A DNA stretch of 64,000 nt from positions 12,927 to 76,926 of the forward strand of contig CALBDU010000013.1 in NCBI GenBank assembly GCA_937927335.1. Direction: 5' to 3'. Shown here piece by piece: positions 34,709-43,471 of the stretch. This DNA comes from an uncultured Clostridium sp. GTDB lineage: Bacteria; Bacillota; Clostridia; Clostridiales; Clostridiaceae. The translations under genes were made by a program, and so were the position numbers. Position 1 is the first letter of the stretch; each line of letters opens with the position of its first letter. The notes below the pieces were generated by a model. The model saw only the letters and a list, made by a program, of their open reading frames with translations. It was not told where the DNA came from and did not search any database.

Positions 34709-36160
34709 TTAATTTTCAAGCAGCTTTATACCTGCAGATATTCTTTTAAGGGATTCCTCTTTACCAAGTATATCGGCAATTTCAAAGGCTCCACCTGGAG
34801 TGAATTGTTTACCGGATAGAGCGGTTCTAACAGGCCATAGCACAATTCCGTTCTTAACTCCCATTTCCTCTACCAGCGCCATGCAGGTATCCTTCACAGT
34901 TTCAAAGGTCCATTGCTCTATAGCTTCAAGTTTTGGAAGGATTTTCTTTAAAACCTCCAGGGAATTTTCGCAATTTGTTTTCATCTTCTTATGAATATAC
35001 ATATCCTTTGAATATTCAGGAAGCTTCTCAAAGAAATCAACATTTTCAGGAATATCGTTTAAAACTTCAGTTCTTGTCTGCATAAGTTCACTAAGCTTCT
35101 TAAAGTCCAGTTCCTTTGTAATTGTTTCTTTATAGTATGGCAGGGCAAGCTCATGAAATTCATCAAGGCTCAGCATTTTAATATATTCACTGTTCATCCA
35201 TTTTAATTTTGTATCATCAAAAATTGCAGGAGACTTGCTTATGTTTTTATAATCGAAGGTTTCAATAAGCTCATCTAAAGTGAAAAGCTCCTTTTCATTT
35301 CCTGGATTCCAGCCTAAAAGTGCAATAAAGTTTAGTACTGCATCCTTAAGGTAACCCTGCGCTATGAGATCCTCATAGGAAGCATCGCCGTGTCTCTTGC
35401 TAAGCTTGTGATGGGCATCTTTCATTATTGGAGGACAGTGTACATATATTGGTACCTCCCAGCCAAAGGCTTCATATAATCTGTTATACTTCGGAGAGGA
35501 GGAAAGATATTCGCTGCCTCTTACTACATGAGTTATACCCATAAGATGGTCGTCCACCACATTGGCAAAGTTGTAGGTAGGGAACCCGTCTGACTTAATT
35601 AAAATCATATCATCAAGCTCTGAGTTATCCACGGAAATTGATCCATAGATCTCATCCTCAAAGGTGGTTGTTCCTGTAGTTGGGTTCTTCTGCCTTATTA
35701 CATAAGGAGTTCCTGCAGCTAACTTGCTTTCAATTTCTTCCTTTGTAAGGTTTAGGCAGTGTTTGTCATATTTGAAAGGTCTTTTCAGAGCTTCTGAATT
35801 TGCTCTCAGCATATCAAGTCTTTCTTTTGTACAGAAGCAGTAATATGCTTCTCCCTTTTCCACCAGTTCTTTGGCATATTTTATGTAAATATCTGTTCTT
35901 TCACTTTGGATATAGGGACCCACTGGGCCTCCAAGATCCGGGCCTTCATCATGCTTAAGGCCTGTTACCTTTAGAGTATTGTATATAATATCCAAGGCAC
36001 CTTCCACAAATCTTTCCTGGTCAGTATCTTCAATTCTTAATATATAATCTCCGTTATTATGTTTGGCTATTAAATATGCGTAGAGGGCAGTTCTTAAGTT
36101 ACCCACGTGCATGTAGCCTGTAGGGCTTGGTGCAAACCTGGTTCTAACCTTATTTGTCAT
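34709..36160 (-). CDS. gltX: Glutamyl-tRNA synthetase
   Basis: 483 aa from ATG 36160 with AAGGAG 8 bases upstream (a GTG three codons earlier overlaps the RBS). Class I motifs: RFAPSPTGYMHVGNLRTAL near residues 6-24 (HIGH as HVGN) and HKLSKRHGD near 253 (KMSKS). The zinc-binding-like region (YCFCTKERLDMLR) and the anticodon-binding C-terminus are in place. Length is normal. It charges tRNA-Glu, and tRNA-Gln also if the genome uses GatCAB, as Clostridia do. Confidence 0.95.
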   Translation of the reverse strand: MTNKVRTRFAPSPTGYMHVGNLRTALYAYLIAKHNNGDYILRIEDTDQERFVEGALDIIYNTLKVTGLKHDEGPDLGGPVGPYIQSERTDIYIKYAKELVEKGEAYYCFCTKERLDMLRANSEALKRPFKYDKHCLNLTKEEIESKLAAGTPYVIRQKNPTTGTTTFEDEIYGSISVDNSELDDMILIKSDGFPTYNFANVVDDHLMGITHVVRGSEYLSSSPKYNRLYEAFGWEVPIYVHCPPIMKDAHHKLSKRHGDASYEDLIAQGYLKDAVLNFIALLGWNPGNEKELFTLDELIETFDYKNISKSPAIFDDTKLKWMNSEYIKMLSLDEFHELALPYYKETITKELDFKKLSELMQTRTEVLNDIPENVDFFEKLPEYSKDMYIHKKMKTNCENSLEVLKKILPKLEAIEQWTFETVKDTCMALVEEMGVKNGIVLWPVRTALSGKQFTPGGAFEIADILGKEESLKRISAGIKLLEN

Positions 36161-36183
36161 ATCTTTCACTCCTTGTATTATAA

Positions 36184-36254
36184 TAAAAACCCCTCATCCT
36201 TAGACGAAAGGGTAATACCAATTAAATAATATAATAACTGCATTTTTGTGTCAA
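36184..36254 (-). promoter_or_regulatory. gltX promoter and terminator-type leader resembling a T-box 3' end
   Basis: On the minus strand TTGACA (36254-36249), 17 bp, TATTAT (36231-36226), then a short leader with TTGGTATTACCC and the terminator CCTTTCGTC / GATGAGGGG plus TTTTT (36212-36184), ending 23 bases before gltX. The CGTCTAAGGATGA hairpin is typical of T-box terminators, yet the promoter is only about 15 bases upstream, so Stem I is absent. Confidence 0.55.
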
Positions 36255-36320
36255 GTTTATGCAGGAATTTTAATGAGAAATATAGAAAATAATAGTATTA
36301 AACTAAATGGAGGGATTAAG

Positions 36321-37085
36321 TTGAAGGAATATATAAACAGTCTGATAAAAGAGTATGTTATGAGCTATAAGGTGCCTGAAGGGTCAAAGACGGAGTGGAG
36401 AGAGCCCATTGCAGGCTTTGCAGCTGCAGAAGATCCTTTATTTATAAAGCTGAAGGAGATAGTATGCCCTGAACATAAGACGCCAAAGGATATTCTGCCT
36501 AATGCTAAAACCGTAATCACATATTTTATACCCTTTGCAAATAAGTTGATTAAAACCAATAAAACAGGAGAAAGCTGTTCCAGGGAATGGGCACAGGCTT
36601 ATATCGAAACTAATAAAATGCTGGGTGAACTGGCAGCATACCTGGTAGGGAAAATAGAAGAAAAGGGCTTTGATGCAAAGGTTGCGGGGTGGCACTTCGA
36701 CACGGAAAAGCTGATAAGCGACTGGTCTCAGAGACATGTGGCATATATTTCAGGGCTAGGAACCTTTGGAATCAATAATATGCTTATTACTGATAAGGGT
36801 TGTACAGGAAGATATGGAAGCATAGTGACCAATTTGGAAATAGAGCCGGATAAAAGACCTGATACGGAGTACTGCATGTATAAACGTAACGGAAGCTGCG
36901 GTATCTGCGTGGAAAAGTGCATTGCAGGAGCCTTAAGAAAGGATGGCTTTGATAGAAAAAAATGCTATCAGGTATGCAAAGCAAATTCTGAGCTCTATAA
37001 GGAGTTTGGTGATGCAGAAGCTTGCGGCAAGTGCCTTACTATGGTGCCTTGTTCATTAATTAACCCAACCAAGGGAGGGTGCTAA
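36321..37085 (+). CDS. QueG-like 4Fe-4S double-cluster protein
   Basis: 254 aa with TTG 36321 as start, 6 bases after GGAGGG; an ATG at 36273 lacks an RBS. The N-terminal two-thirds resemble epoxyqueuosine reductase-type cobalamin folds (ILPNAKTVITYFIPF, then AYISGLGTFGINNMLIT). The C-terminal third has the ferredoxin pair: C-x-Y-x-x-x-G-S-C-G-I-C-V-E-K-C, then CYQVCK and CGKC, eight or more cysteines for two 4Fe-4S clusters. It is smaller than true QueG (~380 aa), and lacks its C-terminal HEAT-like part, so a related redox role is more likely. Confidence 0.82.
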   Translation: MKEYINSLIKEYVMSYKVPEGSKTEWREPIAGFAAAEDPLFIKLKEIVCPEHKTPKDILPNAKTVITYFIPFANKLIKTNKTGESCSREWAQAYIETNKMLGELAAYLVGKIEEKGFDAKVAGWHFDTEKLISDWSQRHVAYISGLGTFGINNMLITDKGCTGRYGSIVTNLEIEPDKRPDTEYCMYKRNGSCGICVEKCIAGALRKDGFDRKKCYQVCKANSELYKEFGDAEACGKCLTMVPCSLINPTKGGC

Positions 37086-37152
37086 ATTTAAAGAATACAA
37101 TAGATATTTCGTGAAAATTCCAGATAATCAGGAATTATATCGGGTGTTATTA

Positions 37153-37181
37153 TTGACATATATGAGTATTATTGATATAAA
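37153..37181 (+). promoter_or_regulatory. Probable gap promoter
   Basis: TTGACA (37153-37158), 17 bp, TATAAA (37176-37181). The leader to the gap start is about 120 bases and contains a CATTATAATG palindrome (37264-37273) with flanking GCGG / TTGCG. Confidence 0.6.
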
Positions 37182-37308
37182 TAATATAGCACATATAAAT
37201 AAATAAAATATATAATATAAATTTAAATACCATTTATGATATAATGTTACAGAAGATTTTGCGGCATTATAATGTTGCGTAAAATTATTTATTTTGGAGG
37301 GAAACGAA

Positions 37309-38319
37309 ATGTCTACTAAAGTTGCTATTAATGGTTTTGGTCGAATCGGAAGACTTGTTCTCAGAATTGCTCAGGAAAAATTAAAGGATGATGTTGAAAT
37401 TGTTGCAATCAATGCAAGAGCGGACAGTAACACTCTGGCACATCTATTTAAATATGATTCAAACTACGGAAGGTTTAACGGTACAGTTGAAACAACTGAA
37501 AACACAATGATAGTTAATGGTAAGGAAATAAAGCTTTTCAAGGAAAGCGACCCTGTTACACTTCCATGGGGAGAATTGGGAGTTGATATCGTAATTGAAT
37601 CCACAGGTATTTATAAAGATAGGGAAGGACTTTCAAAACATATTACAGCAGGTGCTAAAAAGGTAATAATAACTGCTCCTGCAAAAGGTGAAGACCTTAC
37701 AGTGGTTTTGGGTGTTAATGAAAAGGAATATGATCCTGCAAACCACAACATAATTTCAAACGCTTCCTGTACAACAAACTGTCTTGCACCATTTGCAAAG
37801 GTTCTTGACGACAACTTCGGAATTGTAAAGGGATTAATGACAACAATTCATTCCTATACTAATGACCAAAAAATCCTGGACAAAACTCACAAGGATTTAA
37901 GAAGAGCCAGATCAGCAGGAGAATCAATAATACCTACTACTACAGGAGCTGCAAAGGCTGTTGGTAAGGTACTGCCGAATCTTCAGGGAAAGCTTAACGG
38001 GTTTAGTGTGAGAATACCGACCCCTACAGTATCACTTACAGATTTAGTTTGTGAATTAAAGAAAAATGTAACAGTAGATGAAATAAACGAAGCCTTTAAA
38101 AAGGCTGCAGAGGGTCCAATGAAAGGAATTCTTGGATATTCCGAGGAACCGCTTGTGTCTATCGACTACAAGGGTGATGACAGATCTTCAATAGTAGACG
38201 GACTGTCCACTATGGTAATTGAAAATAACATGGTTAAGGTTGTATCCTGGTATGACAATGAATGGGGATATTCCTGCAGAACAGTTGATTTAATCAATTA
38301 TATAGCTGAAAGAATGTAA
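37309..38319 (+). CDS. gap: Glyceraldehyde-3-phosphate dehydrogenase
   Basis: 336 aa from ATG 37309 with GGAGGG 7 bases upstream. N-terminal NAD-binding motif VAINGFGRIGRL, catalytic loop SNASCTTNCLAP with nucleophile Cys154, and C-terminal SWYDNEWGYS. It catalyses oxidative phosphorylation of glyceraldehyde-3-phosphate in glycolysis. Length and motifs are those of NAD-dependent GapA. No cggR, pgk or tpi follows, so gap is monocistronic here, unlike the usual Firmicute glycolytic operon. Confidence 0.97.
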   Translation: MSTKVAINGFGRIGRLVLRIAQEKLKDDVEIVAINARADSNTLAHLFKYDSNYGRFNGTVETTENTMIVNGKEIKLFKESDPVTLPWGELGVDIVIESTGIYKDREGLSKHITAGAKKVIITAPAKGEDLTVVLGVNEKEYDPANHNIISNASCTTNCLAPFAKVLDDNFGIVKGLMTTIHSYTNDQKILDKTHKDLRRARSAGESIIPTTTGAAKAVGKVLPNLQGKLNGFSVRIPTPTVSLTDLVCELKKNVTVDEINEAFKKAAEGPMKGILGYSEEPLVSIDYKGDDRSSIVDGLSTMVIENNMVKVVSWYDNEWGYSCRTVDLINYIAERM

Positions 38320-38321
38320 TA

Positions 38322-38358
38322 AAAATTGACATAGGTGCCTGGCACCTATGTCAATTTT
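38322..38358. terminator. Perfect 18-bp stem hairpin after gap
   Basis: Arms AAAATTGACATAGGTGCC and GGCACCTATGTCAATTTT around a single central T; effective loop CCTGG. The GGTGCCTGGCACC core recurs in many clostridial genomes as a dispersed palindrome (known from memory), so this may be both terminator and REP-like unit. Confidence 0.8.
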
Positions 38359-38360
38359 AT

Positions 38361-38606
38361 TTATAAGGTCATATAATTTACTGTAACTCCATCTATTTCC
38401 GATAATTCATCCTTTAGTTCCTTAATTTCTTTTTCATCACCGTGGATATGGAGGATGATTAATCCGTTTGGTGAGCAGGCATCCTCTGATACTTCATGGA
38501 AGCCAAGTCTCGTTTTAATTATGCATCCATGTTTTGTGAGTATGTTTTGTACCTCTCCGGCATGAATATTTCTCGGTGTTATTTTCAGACCCATAATAGT
38601 TTCCAT
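38361..38606 (-). CDS. Small ACT/NikR-C-like protein (TM1266-type)
   Basis: 81 aa, ATG 38606 with AAGGAGG 7 bases upstream. It has the betaalphabeta pattern of an ACT-like domain: MGLKITPRNIHAGEVQNILTK, LGFHEVSEDACSPNGLIILHIHGDE and EIDGVTVNYMTL. Such short proteins resemble the TM1266 family sometimes linked to iron-only hydrogenase maturation. The ligand is unknown. It converges on gap. Confidence 0.72.
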   Translation of the reverse strand: METIMGLKITPRNIHAGEVQNILTKHGCIIKTRLGFHEVSEDACSPNGLIILHIHGDEKEIKELKDELSEIDGVTVNYMTL

Positions 38607-38666
38607 AATATAACCTCCTTAAATATTTTAAATAAAGTATAGCATAACCATTAAATGTTTACAATA

Positions 38667-40181
38667 TTATGAATTATTCAACACATTTTCTATTAATTCC
38701 AGCAGCTTTTCCTTTTCCATTTCGTCAGGATTATCAATGGATTCCAGCAGTGTATCAATCTTAGCCTTAACATTGCCGCTAACCTTAAGGGTATCCATGC
38801 CAGGGAGAAAGGTATCACCTGGATTTGGCACCATTACTGAATAGCCTTTTCCTTCAATAAGTTCCTTAAAGCTGGTCTGAGCTTCCCTGTCTCCATGGAC
38901 CAGCACAACCTTCCTGGGCTTTACAGGTATCTTGGTGAGCCAGCTTAAAAGGCCGTCTCTATCCGCATGGCCGGATAATCCATGAAGGTCGTATATTTTG
39001 GCATTAACAGCTATTTCTTCTCCGAATATCCTTACCGTTTTTGCACCGTCCACCAGCATTCTTCCCAGAGTTCCCTCTGCCTGGAAGCCTACAAAAACAA
39101 TAGAGCATTCATCTCTCCATAGATTATGCTTTAAGTGATGCTTTATCCTTCCTGCCTCACACATGCCGCTGGCTGAAATTATAATAGCACCCTTTGTTAT
39201 TTTGTTCAGTGCTGCAGATTCCTCAGGTGATTTTGTAAAAAACAGTCCTTTAAAATGAAGGGGATCGTCGCCGTTGTTGAGAAGCTTTGTAGCCTCCTCA
39301 TTAAACAGCTTGTGATACTTGTTGAAGATTCTGGTTGATTCTGTTGCAAGGGGACTGTCTATAAAAACTGGAGTATTTCTTAAAATATTGTTTTCCACAT
39401 AATTATTTAACGCATAAAGTATCTCCTGGGTTCTCCCTACTGAAAAAGAGGGTATTATTACATTTCCTCCTCTTTTAAAGGTATCCTTTATAATATTAAT
39501 AAGATCATTTAATTCGGTGGTATGGTCATGAAGCCTGTTGCCATAGGTGGTTTCCATGATAAGATAATCTGCGCGCTTAAGAGTTGAAGGTTCATTCAAC
39601 AAGGGTACATTCTTATTACCAAGATCCCCTGTATAAACCAGATTATACTCCTTTCCATTTTCATATACTGCTATTTCAACAATAGCAGAACCCAATAAAT
39701 GACCTGCATCATAAAATTTAAATTTAAAGCTCTCAAACAAATGAACCCATTCTTCATAGCCGCAGCTGTTAAAAAGTTTCATGGAAGCTGTGGCAACCTC
39801 TGCCGTATATAATGGTTCCAGAGGCTTAAGCCCTTGCCTTCTTCTTTTTCTGTTTTTCCACTCAACCTCAGATTCAAGAATATGACCGCTGTCAGTGAGC
39901 ATTACACTACAAAGATCCTTAGTAGCTTCAGTACAGAAGATTTTTCCTGTGAAGCCTTGCTTGAATAAAAGAGGAATTCTTCCACTATGATCGATGTGTG
40001 CATGAGAAAGGATGAGATAATCAATTTCTTTAGGGTCAAAGTTAAAGGATTCATTTAAACGTTCCTTAGCATCTTTTCCCTGATACATACCGCAGTCCAG
40101 CAAAATATTCTTATCATTGATTTTCAATAAATGTCCGGAGCCTGTTACACATGCTGCTGCACCGTAAAACTCAATTTTCAT
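38667..40181 (-). CDS. Metallo-beta-lactamase / beta-CASP RNA-processing nuclease
   Basis: 504 aa, ATG 40181 after AGGAGGGC. Metal ligands: LSHAHIDHSG (His60, His62, Asp64, His65), DAGHLLGSA and the last SGHADRDG. The beta-CASP insert has SPLATE, and the IISASGMCEAGRI motif is intact. Family members (YSH1-like, CPSF73-related) process RNA 3' ends; bacterial cousins act as RNases or on nucleic acid. It carries an additional C-terminal tail of ~40 residues. Confidence 0.9.
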   Translation of the reverse strand: MKIEFYGAAACVTGSGHLLKINDKNILLDCGMYQGKDAKERLNESFNFDPKEIDYLILSHAHIDHSGRIPLLFKQGFTGKIFCTEATKDLCSVMLTDSGHILESEVEWKNRKRRRQGLKPLEPLYTAEVATASMKLFNSCGYEEWVHLFESFKFKFYDAGHLLGSAIVEIAVYENGKEYNLVYTGDLGNKNVPLLNEPSTLKRADYLIMETTYGNRLHDHTTELNDLINIIKDTFKRGGNVIIPSFSVGRTQEILYALNNYVENNILRNTPVFIDSPLATESTRIFNKYHKLFNEEATKLLNNGDDPLHFKGLFFTKSPEESAALNKITKGAIIISASGMCEAGRIKHHLKHNLWRDECSIVFVGFQAEGTLGRMLVDGAKTVRIFGEEIAVNAKIYDLHGLSGHADRDGLLSWLTKIPVKPRKVVLVHGDREAQTSFKELIEGKGYSVMVPNPGDTFLPGMDTLKVSGNVKAKIDTLLESIDNPDEMEKEKLLELIENVLNNS

Positions 40182-40304
40182 AGTAAGCCCTCCTATAAAT
40201 GATTTTACTAAATTATATCACAATAGTATTAATATACAATATTTGAAAAAGTTGAATATTGGCAAGAATATTGATAAAATGTTAAACAGAAAGCGGGTGT
40301 TAAA

Positions 40305-41432
40305 TTGAGTGATATTAGATTAAGCAAACTGGCAAAGCTGCTGGTTAATTATTCAGCACGGATAAAACCTGGAGATTTTGTTTTAGTAAGCGGTGAAAAC
40401 ATAACTGAGCCATGGATCCAGGAGGTTGTAAAGGAAGCTCTTGCTGCAGGAGGACATGTTGAAACAATAATAACTTCCCAGCAGGTAAATGATATTAAAT
40501 TAAAATATGGTACAATACAGCAGCTGTCTGAGGAAAATTATCTTATGAAATGCGCATTGGAAAAAGCTGATGTTTGGCTTTCAGTCTGGGGAACCAGGAA
40601 TACAAAATCCAACTCCAATGTTTCGGAAGAGAAGCTGAAGGCAAGCACCAGAGGAGCTGAAAGCTGGAGAAGGATCTATTCTGATAAGGTTGGAGACAGA
40701 AGCCTGAGGTGGTGCGGAACCCAGTATCCCACTTTTGCCAATGCACAGGATGCTTCAATGAGCCTAATGGAATATGAGGATTTTGTATATGAAGCAGGTC
40801 TATTAAATTATGAAGATCCGGTAGAAAAGTGGGAAATAATAAGCAGGGAACAGGAAAGATGGGTAAAATATCTGGATACCAGAAATGAACTTCATATTAT
40901 TTCCAGGGGTACGGATATAAAGGTAAATGTGTCGGGAAGAAAGTGGATAAATTGTGACGGCAAGGAAAACTTCCCTGATGGAGAAATTTTCACATCCCCA
41001 GTAGAGGATGGCATTAACGGCTTCATTACTTTTACATTTCCAGGAATATATATGGGAAAGGAAATTGAAGATATCAGGCTTACCATTGAAAATGGAAAGG
41101 TTATAGAAGCTTCCGCAAAACAGGGTGAAAAGCTTTTAAAGACATTGCTTGGCTTGGATGAAGGCTCCTGCAGGTTTGGTGAGGTTGCCATCGGAACAAA
41201 TTATAATATTAAGAAATTCACAAAAAATATGCTTTTTGATGAAAAAATAGGCGGAACAATCCATATGGCGCTGGGGGATTCCATGCCCGAAGCCGGAGGA
41301 AAAAATAAATCCAGCATACATTGGGATATGCTTTGCGATATGAGGAGCGAAGGAAGGATTTATGCAGACGGTGAACTGTTCTATGAAAATGGCAGCTTCA
41401 AGGAGGAAATACTAAAGAAAAATGAAATTTAA
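40305..41432 (+). CDS. M29 family aminopeptidase
   Basis: 375 aa from TTG 40305; the RBS is weak (AGCGGGTG). The sequence follows the M29 (AmpS/AmpT) pattern: LAKLLVNYSARIKPGDFVLV, then the metal-site region EIFTSPVEDGINGFI with its Glu and Asp ligands, the GEVAIGTN strand, and MALGDSMPEAGGKNKSSIHWDM with the ligand His. M29 enzymes are dinuclear metal exopeptidases that trim peptides in the cytoplasm. Length is at the short end of the 370-410 range. Confidence 0.92.
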   Translation: MSDIRLSKLAKLLVNYSARIKPGDFVLVSGENITEPWIQEVVKEALAAGGHVETIITSQQVNDIKLKYGTIQQLSEENYLMKCALEKADVWLSVWGTRNTKSNSNVSEEKLKASTRGAESWRRIYSDKVGDRSLRWCGTQYPTFANAQDASMSLMEYEDFVYEAGLLNYEDPVEKWEIISREQERWVKYLDTRNELHIISRGTDIKVNVSGRKWINCDGKENFPDGEIFTSPVEDGINGFITFTFPGIYMGKEIEDIRLTIENGKVIEASAKQGEKLLKTLLGLDEGSCRFGEVAIGTNYNIKKFTKNMLFDEKIGGTIHMALGDSMPEAGGKNKSSIHWDMLCDMRSEGRIYADGELFYENGSFKEEILKKNEI

Positions 41433-41457
41433 AGAGGATGGCGTGCCATCCTCTTTT
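41432..41457. terminator. Bidirectional terminator
   Basis: Stem AAAGAGGATGGC / GCCATCCTCTTT with loop GT, at the convergence of the aminopeptidase and carboxypeptidase genes. Confidence 0.85.
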
Positions 41458-42722
41458 TAATAGTAATAAGTTCTATTTCTTCTTTTCCTGGAATTAATCT
41501 TTCTAATTATAAATATTATCAAAGCTGCCACTGCTATAACTGCTATAAGAGAACCAAGGTATAAAACAAAGTTGGCTTTTAACACTGCAAATTTGGAAAG
41601 GGAGGAATACAACTCATAGGTTTTTACCGAATCCCTTTCAGTTATTTTTAAGGTCCCGATGCTCTTGCTGCCGCTGAGCTTTGAGATACTAAGTTTACTA
41701 AAATCAAAGGACAGTTTTTGTTCAGCCTTGTTTACCTTGTTGTCATAATAGGTTATATCCTGTCTTGCAACCACAGGCACATCAATAGATTTTTCAGGAC
41801 CGAAAAATCCAAAAGGCTTATACTTGAGAGTTTCTGTTTTTATAACAGAGCCATTAGAATATAAGGTTACAGGCTTTGCCTGGTAGCTCCAGTTTATTAC
41901 CTTTTCCATATCATTGAAAACAAAGGTGTCATCCTTGTCATAAACAGATTTCAAAACTATGCCTAGGATTTTTCTTCCGTCTCTTTCATATACAGCCACA
42001 AGACATTTTCCAGCTTCAGTAGTGTAACCGGTTTTGCCGCCTAAACAACCGTTTGAGCCAAGGAGCTTATTTCTGTTTTCCACAGTCATTTTAATTCCTG
42101 AAGTAGTTCCGATATCCGCTTTTTTAGTGCCCATGGCCTCCTTAACCCAGTCGTTTTTAAAGGCTGCTCTGGCAATTATGCTAAGATCATAGGCTGTGGT
42201 GTAATGATTCTGGTCATGGAGTCCGTTTGGTGTTACAAAATGGGTATTTTTAAGCCCAAGCTTTGTTACCTTATCATTCATCATATTTCTGAAGTTGTCA
42301 ACATTACCAGCCACATTATCTGCAATCATATAGGCAACATCGTTACCGGAATAAAGCAGAAGGCCAAGCATAGCATCCTTAGCAGTAAACTTGTCCCCCA
42401 CATTAATAGGGTAAAGGTTTGTGTTTAGTGAATATTCCGGCTGCTTCTTTGCATCATCAGTATATGTAAGAAGATCAGTCTTATTTTTATTCTCGGCCAG
42501 CAGCAGTGCTGTCATAAGCTTTGTAGTACTGGCTGGATACATTAAACTATCTATATTTTTCTCATATATAATTTCATTGGTACTTAAATCGATGGAAATT
42601 GCGGCCTGTGCATATATATCAGGCATGGGCGCTGAAGATGTTTCTGCAAGTACGCTGGTATTCATAATCAGAATCATTAGAAGTGACAATATTATAGCAA
42701 ATCTTTTCTTTTTCAATTTCAT
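41457..42722 (-). CDS. D-alanyl-D-alanine carboxypeptidase (DacF-like)
   Basis: 421 aa penicillin-binding protein of the S11 family. Signal peptide at 1-26 (LSLLMILIMNTSVLA). Active-site motifs: S65-T-T-K68, S125-G-N127 and K230-T-G232. A PBP5_C-like beta domain follows (about 285-370), then a C-terminal membrane helix (LYLGSLIAVIAVAALIIFII) and a basic tail, so it is anchored with the catalytic domain outside. It trims the terminal D-Ala of peptidoglycan stem peptides, and DacF types act in the forespore. Confidence 0.93.
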   Translation of the reverse strand: MKLKKKRFAIILSLLMILIMNTSVLAETSSAPMPDIYAQAAISIDLSTNEIIYEKNIDSLMYPASTTKLMTALLLAENKNKTDLLTYTDDAKKQPEYSLNTNLYPINVGDKFTAKDAMLGLLLYSGNDVAYMIADNVAGNVDNFRNMMNDKVTKLGLKNTHFVTPNGLHDQNHYTTAYDLSIIARAAFKNDWVKEAMGTKKADIGTTSGIKMTVENRNKLLGSNGCLGGKTGYTTEAGKCLVAVYERDGRKILGIVLKSVYDKDDTFVFNDMEKVINWSYQAKPVTLYSNGSVIKTETLKYKPFGFFGPEKSIDVPVVARQDITYYDNKVNKAEQKLSFDFSKLSISKLSGSKSIGTLKITERDSVKTYELYSSLSKFAVLKANFVLYLGSLIAVIAVAALIIFIIRKINSRKRRNRTYYY

Positions 42723-42816
42723 CTCTCCAATTATTATAATATAATATAAAGTAATAAGTCAGGTTTAAGTATAACATTTTAAACAGCAATTTACAAATAT
42801 GAAATGGAGTTAGTTT

Positions 42817-43425
42817 ATGACAGACAAAATTATTGATATCTTCAGTGAGCGAAGAGCAGAAATGATGGGAGACTTTAAAAAAAACGCAGTTATGATTTTT
42901 CTTATGGAGGAAAACGGCGAACTGGCGGTAATATTTGAAGTAAGGGCAAAGCATTTGAGGCATCAGCCAGGAGACATATGCCTTCCCGGCGGGAAAATAG
43001 AGGCAGGAGAACTTCCTATTGATACCGCCTGCAGGGAATCCATGGAGGAGTTGTGTATAAAGAGAGACACCTTCAGGGTTATAGGGGAAATGGATTATCT
43101 CATAACACCCTATAACTTTGTTATATATCCATTTATTTCAACTATTAATCCTCAGATTATCAATCCAAATCCTGATGAGGTAGAACGTATACTAAAGGTT
43201 CCACTGAAATTTTTTCTGGAGCAGGAGCCGGACCTCCATGAAGTAGAAATAATCCAAAACCCCAAGGAGGATTTTCCCTATTCCCTTATTAACCGCGGTA
43301 AGGATTATAAATGGAGAAAGGGAGTATTTCCAGAATACTTCTATATTTATGAGGAAAATGTTATTTGGGGATTTACAGCACTTATCATGAAAAGATTTAC
43401 GGATATAATAAAAGCTTCGGAATAG
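42817..43425 (+). CDS. Nudix hydrolase, CoA pyrophosphatase type
   Basis: 202 aa, ATG after GGAGTTAG. The Nudix box is complete: G59-x5-E65-x7-R73-E74-x2-E77-E78 (GGKIEAGELPI then CRESMEEL). The LRHQPGDICLPGGK context, with the R-x2-P-G-x-I-x-P-x-G pattern, is the mark of the CoA diphosphatase subgroup (UPF0035/NudL). It would split CoA or acyl-CoA into adenosine 3',5'-bisphosphate and 4'-phosphopantetheine. It reads divergently from the carboxypeptidase. Confidence 0.88.
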   Translation: MTDKIIDIFSERRAEMMGDFKKNAVMIFLMEENGELAVIFEVRAKHLRHQPGDICLPGGKIEAGELPIDTACRESMEELCIKRDTFRVIGEMDYLITPYNFVIYPFISTINPQIINPNPDEVERILKVPLKFFLEQEPDLHEVEIIQNPKEDFPYSLINRGKDYKWRKGVFPEYFYIYEENVIWGFTALIMKRFTDIIKASE

Positions 43426-43471
43426 CTGCCGGGTTTTACGCCTGGCTTTTCCTTTGCAAAGGGGGATATTA

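Noticed and set aside
43426..43471. Possible riboswitch before the DUF4430 gene (gccgggttttacgcctggc)
   Set aside because: Too short for a cobalamin or other known riboswitch; it is best read as a hairpin after the Nudix gene.
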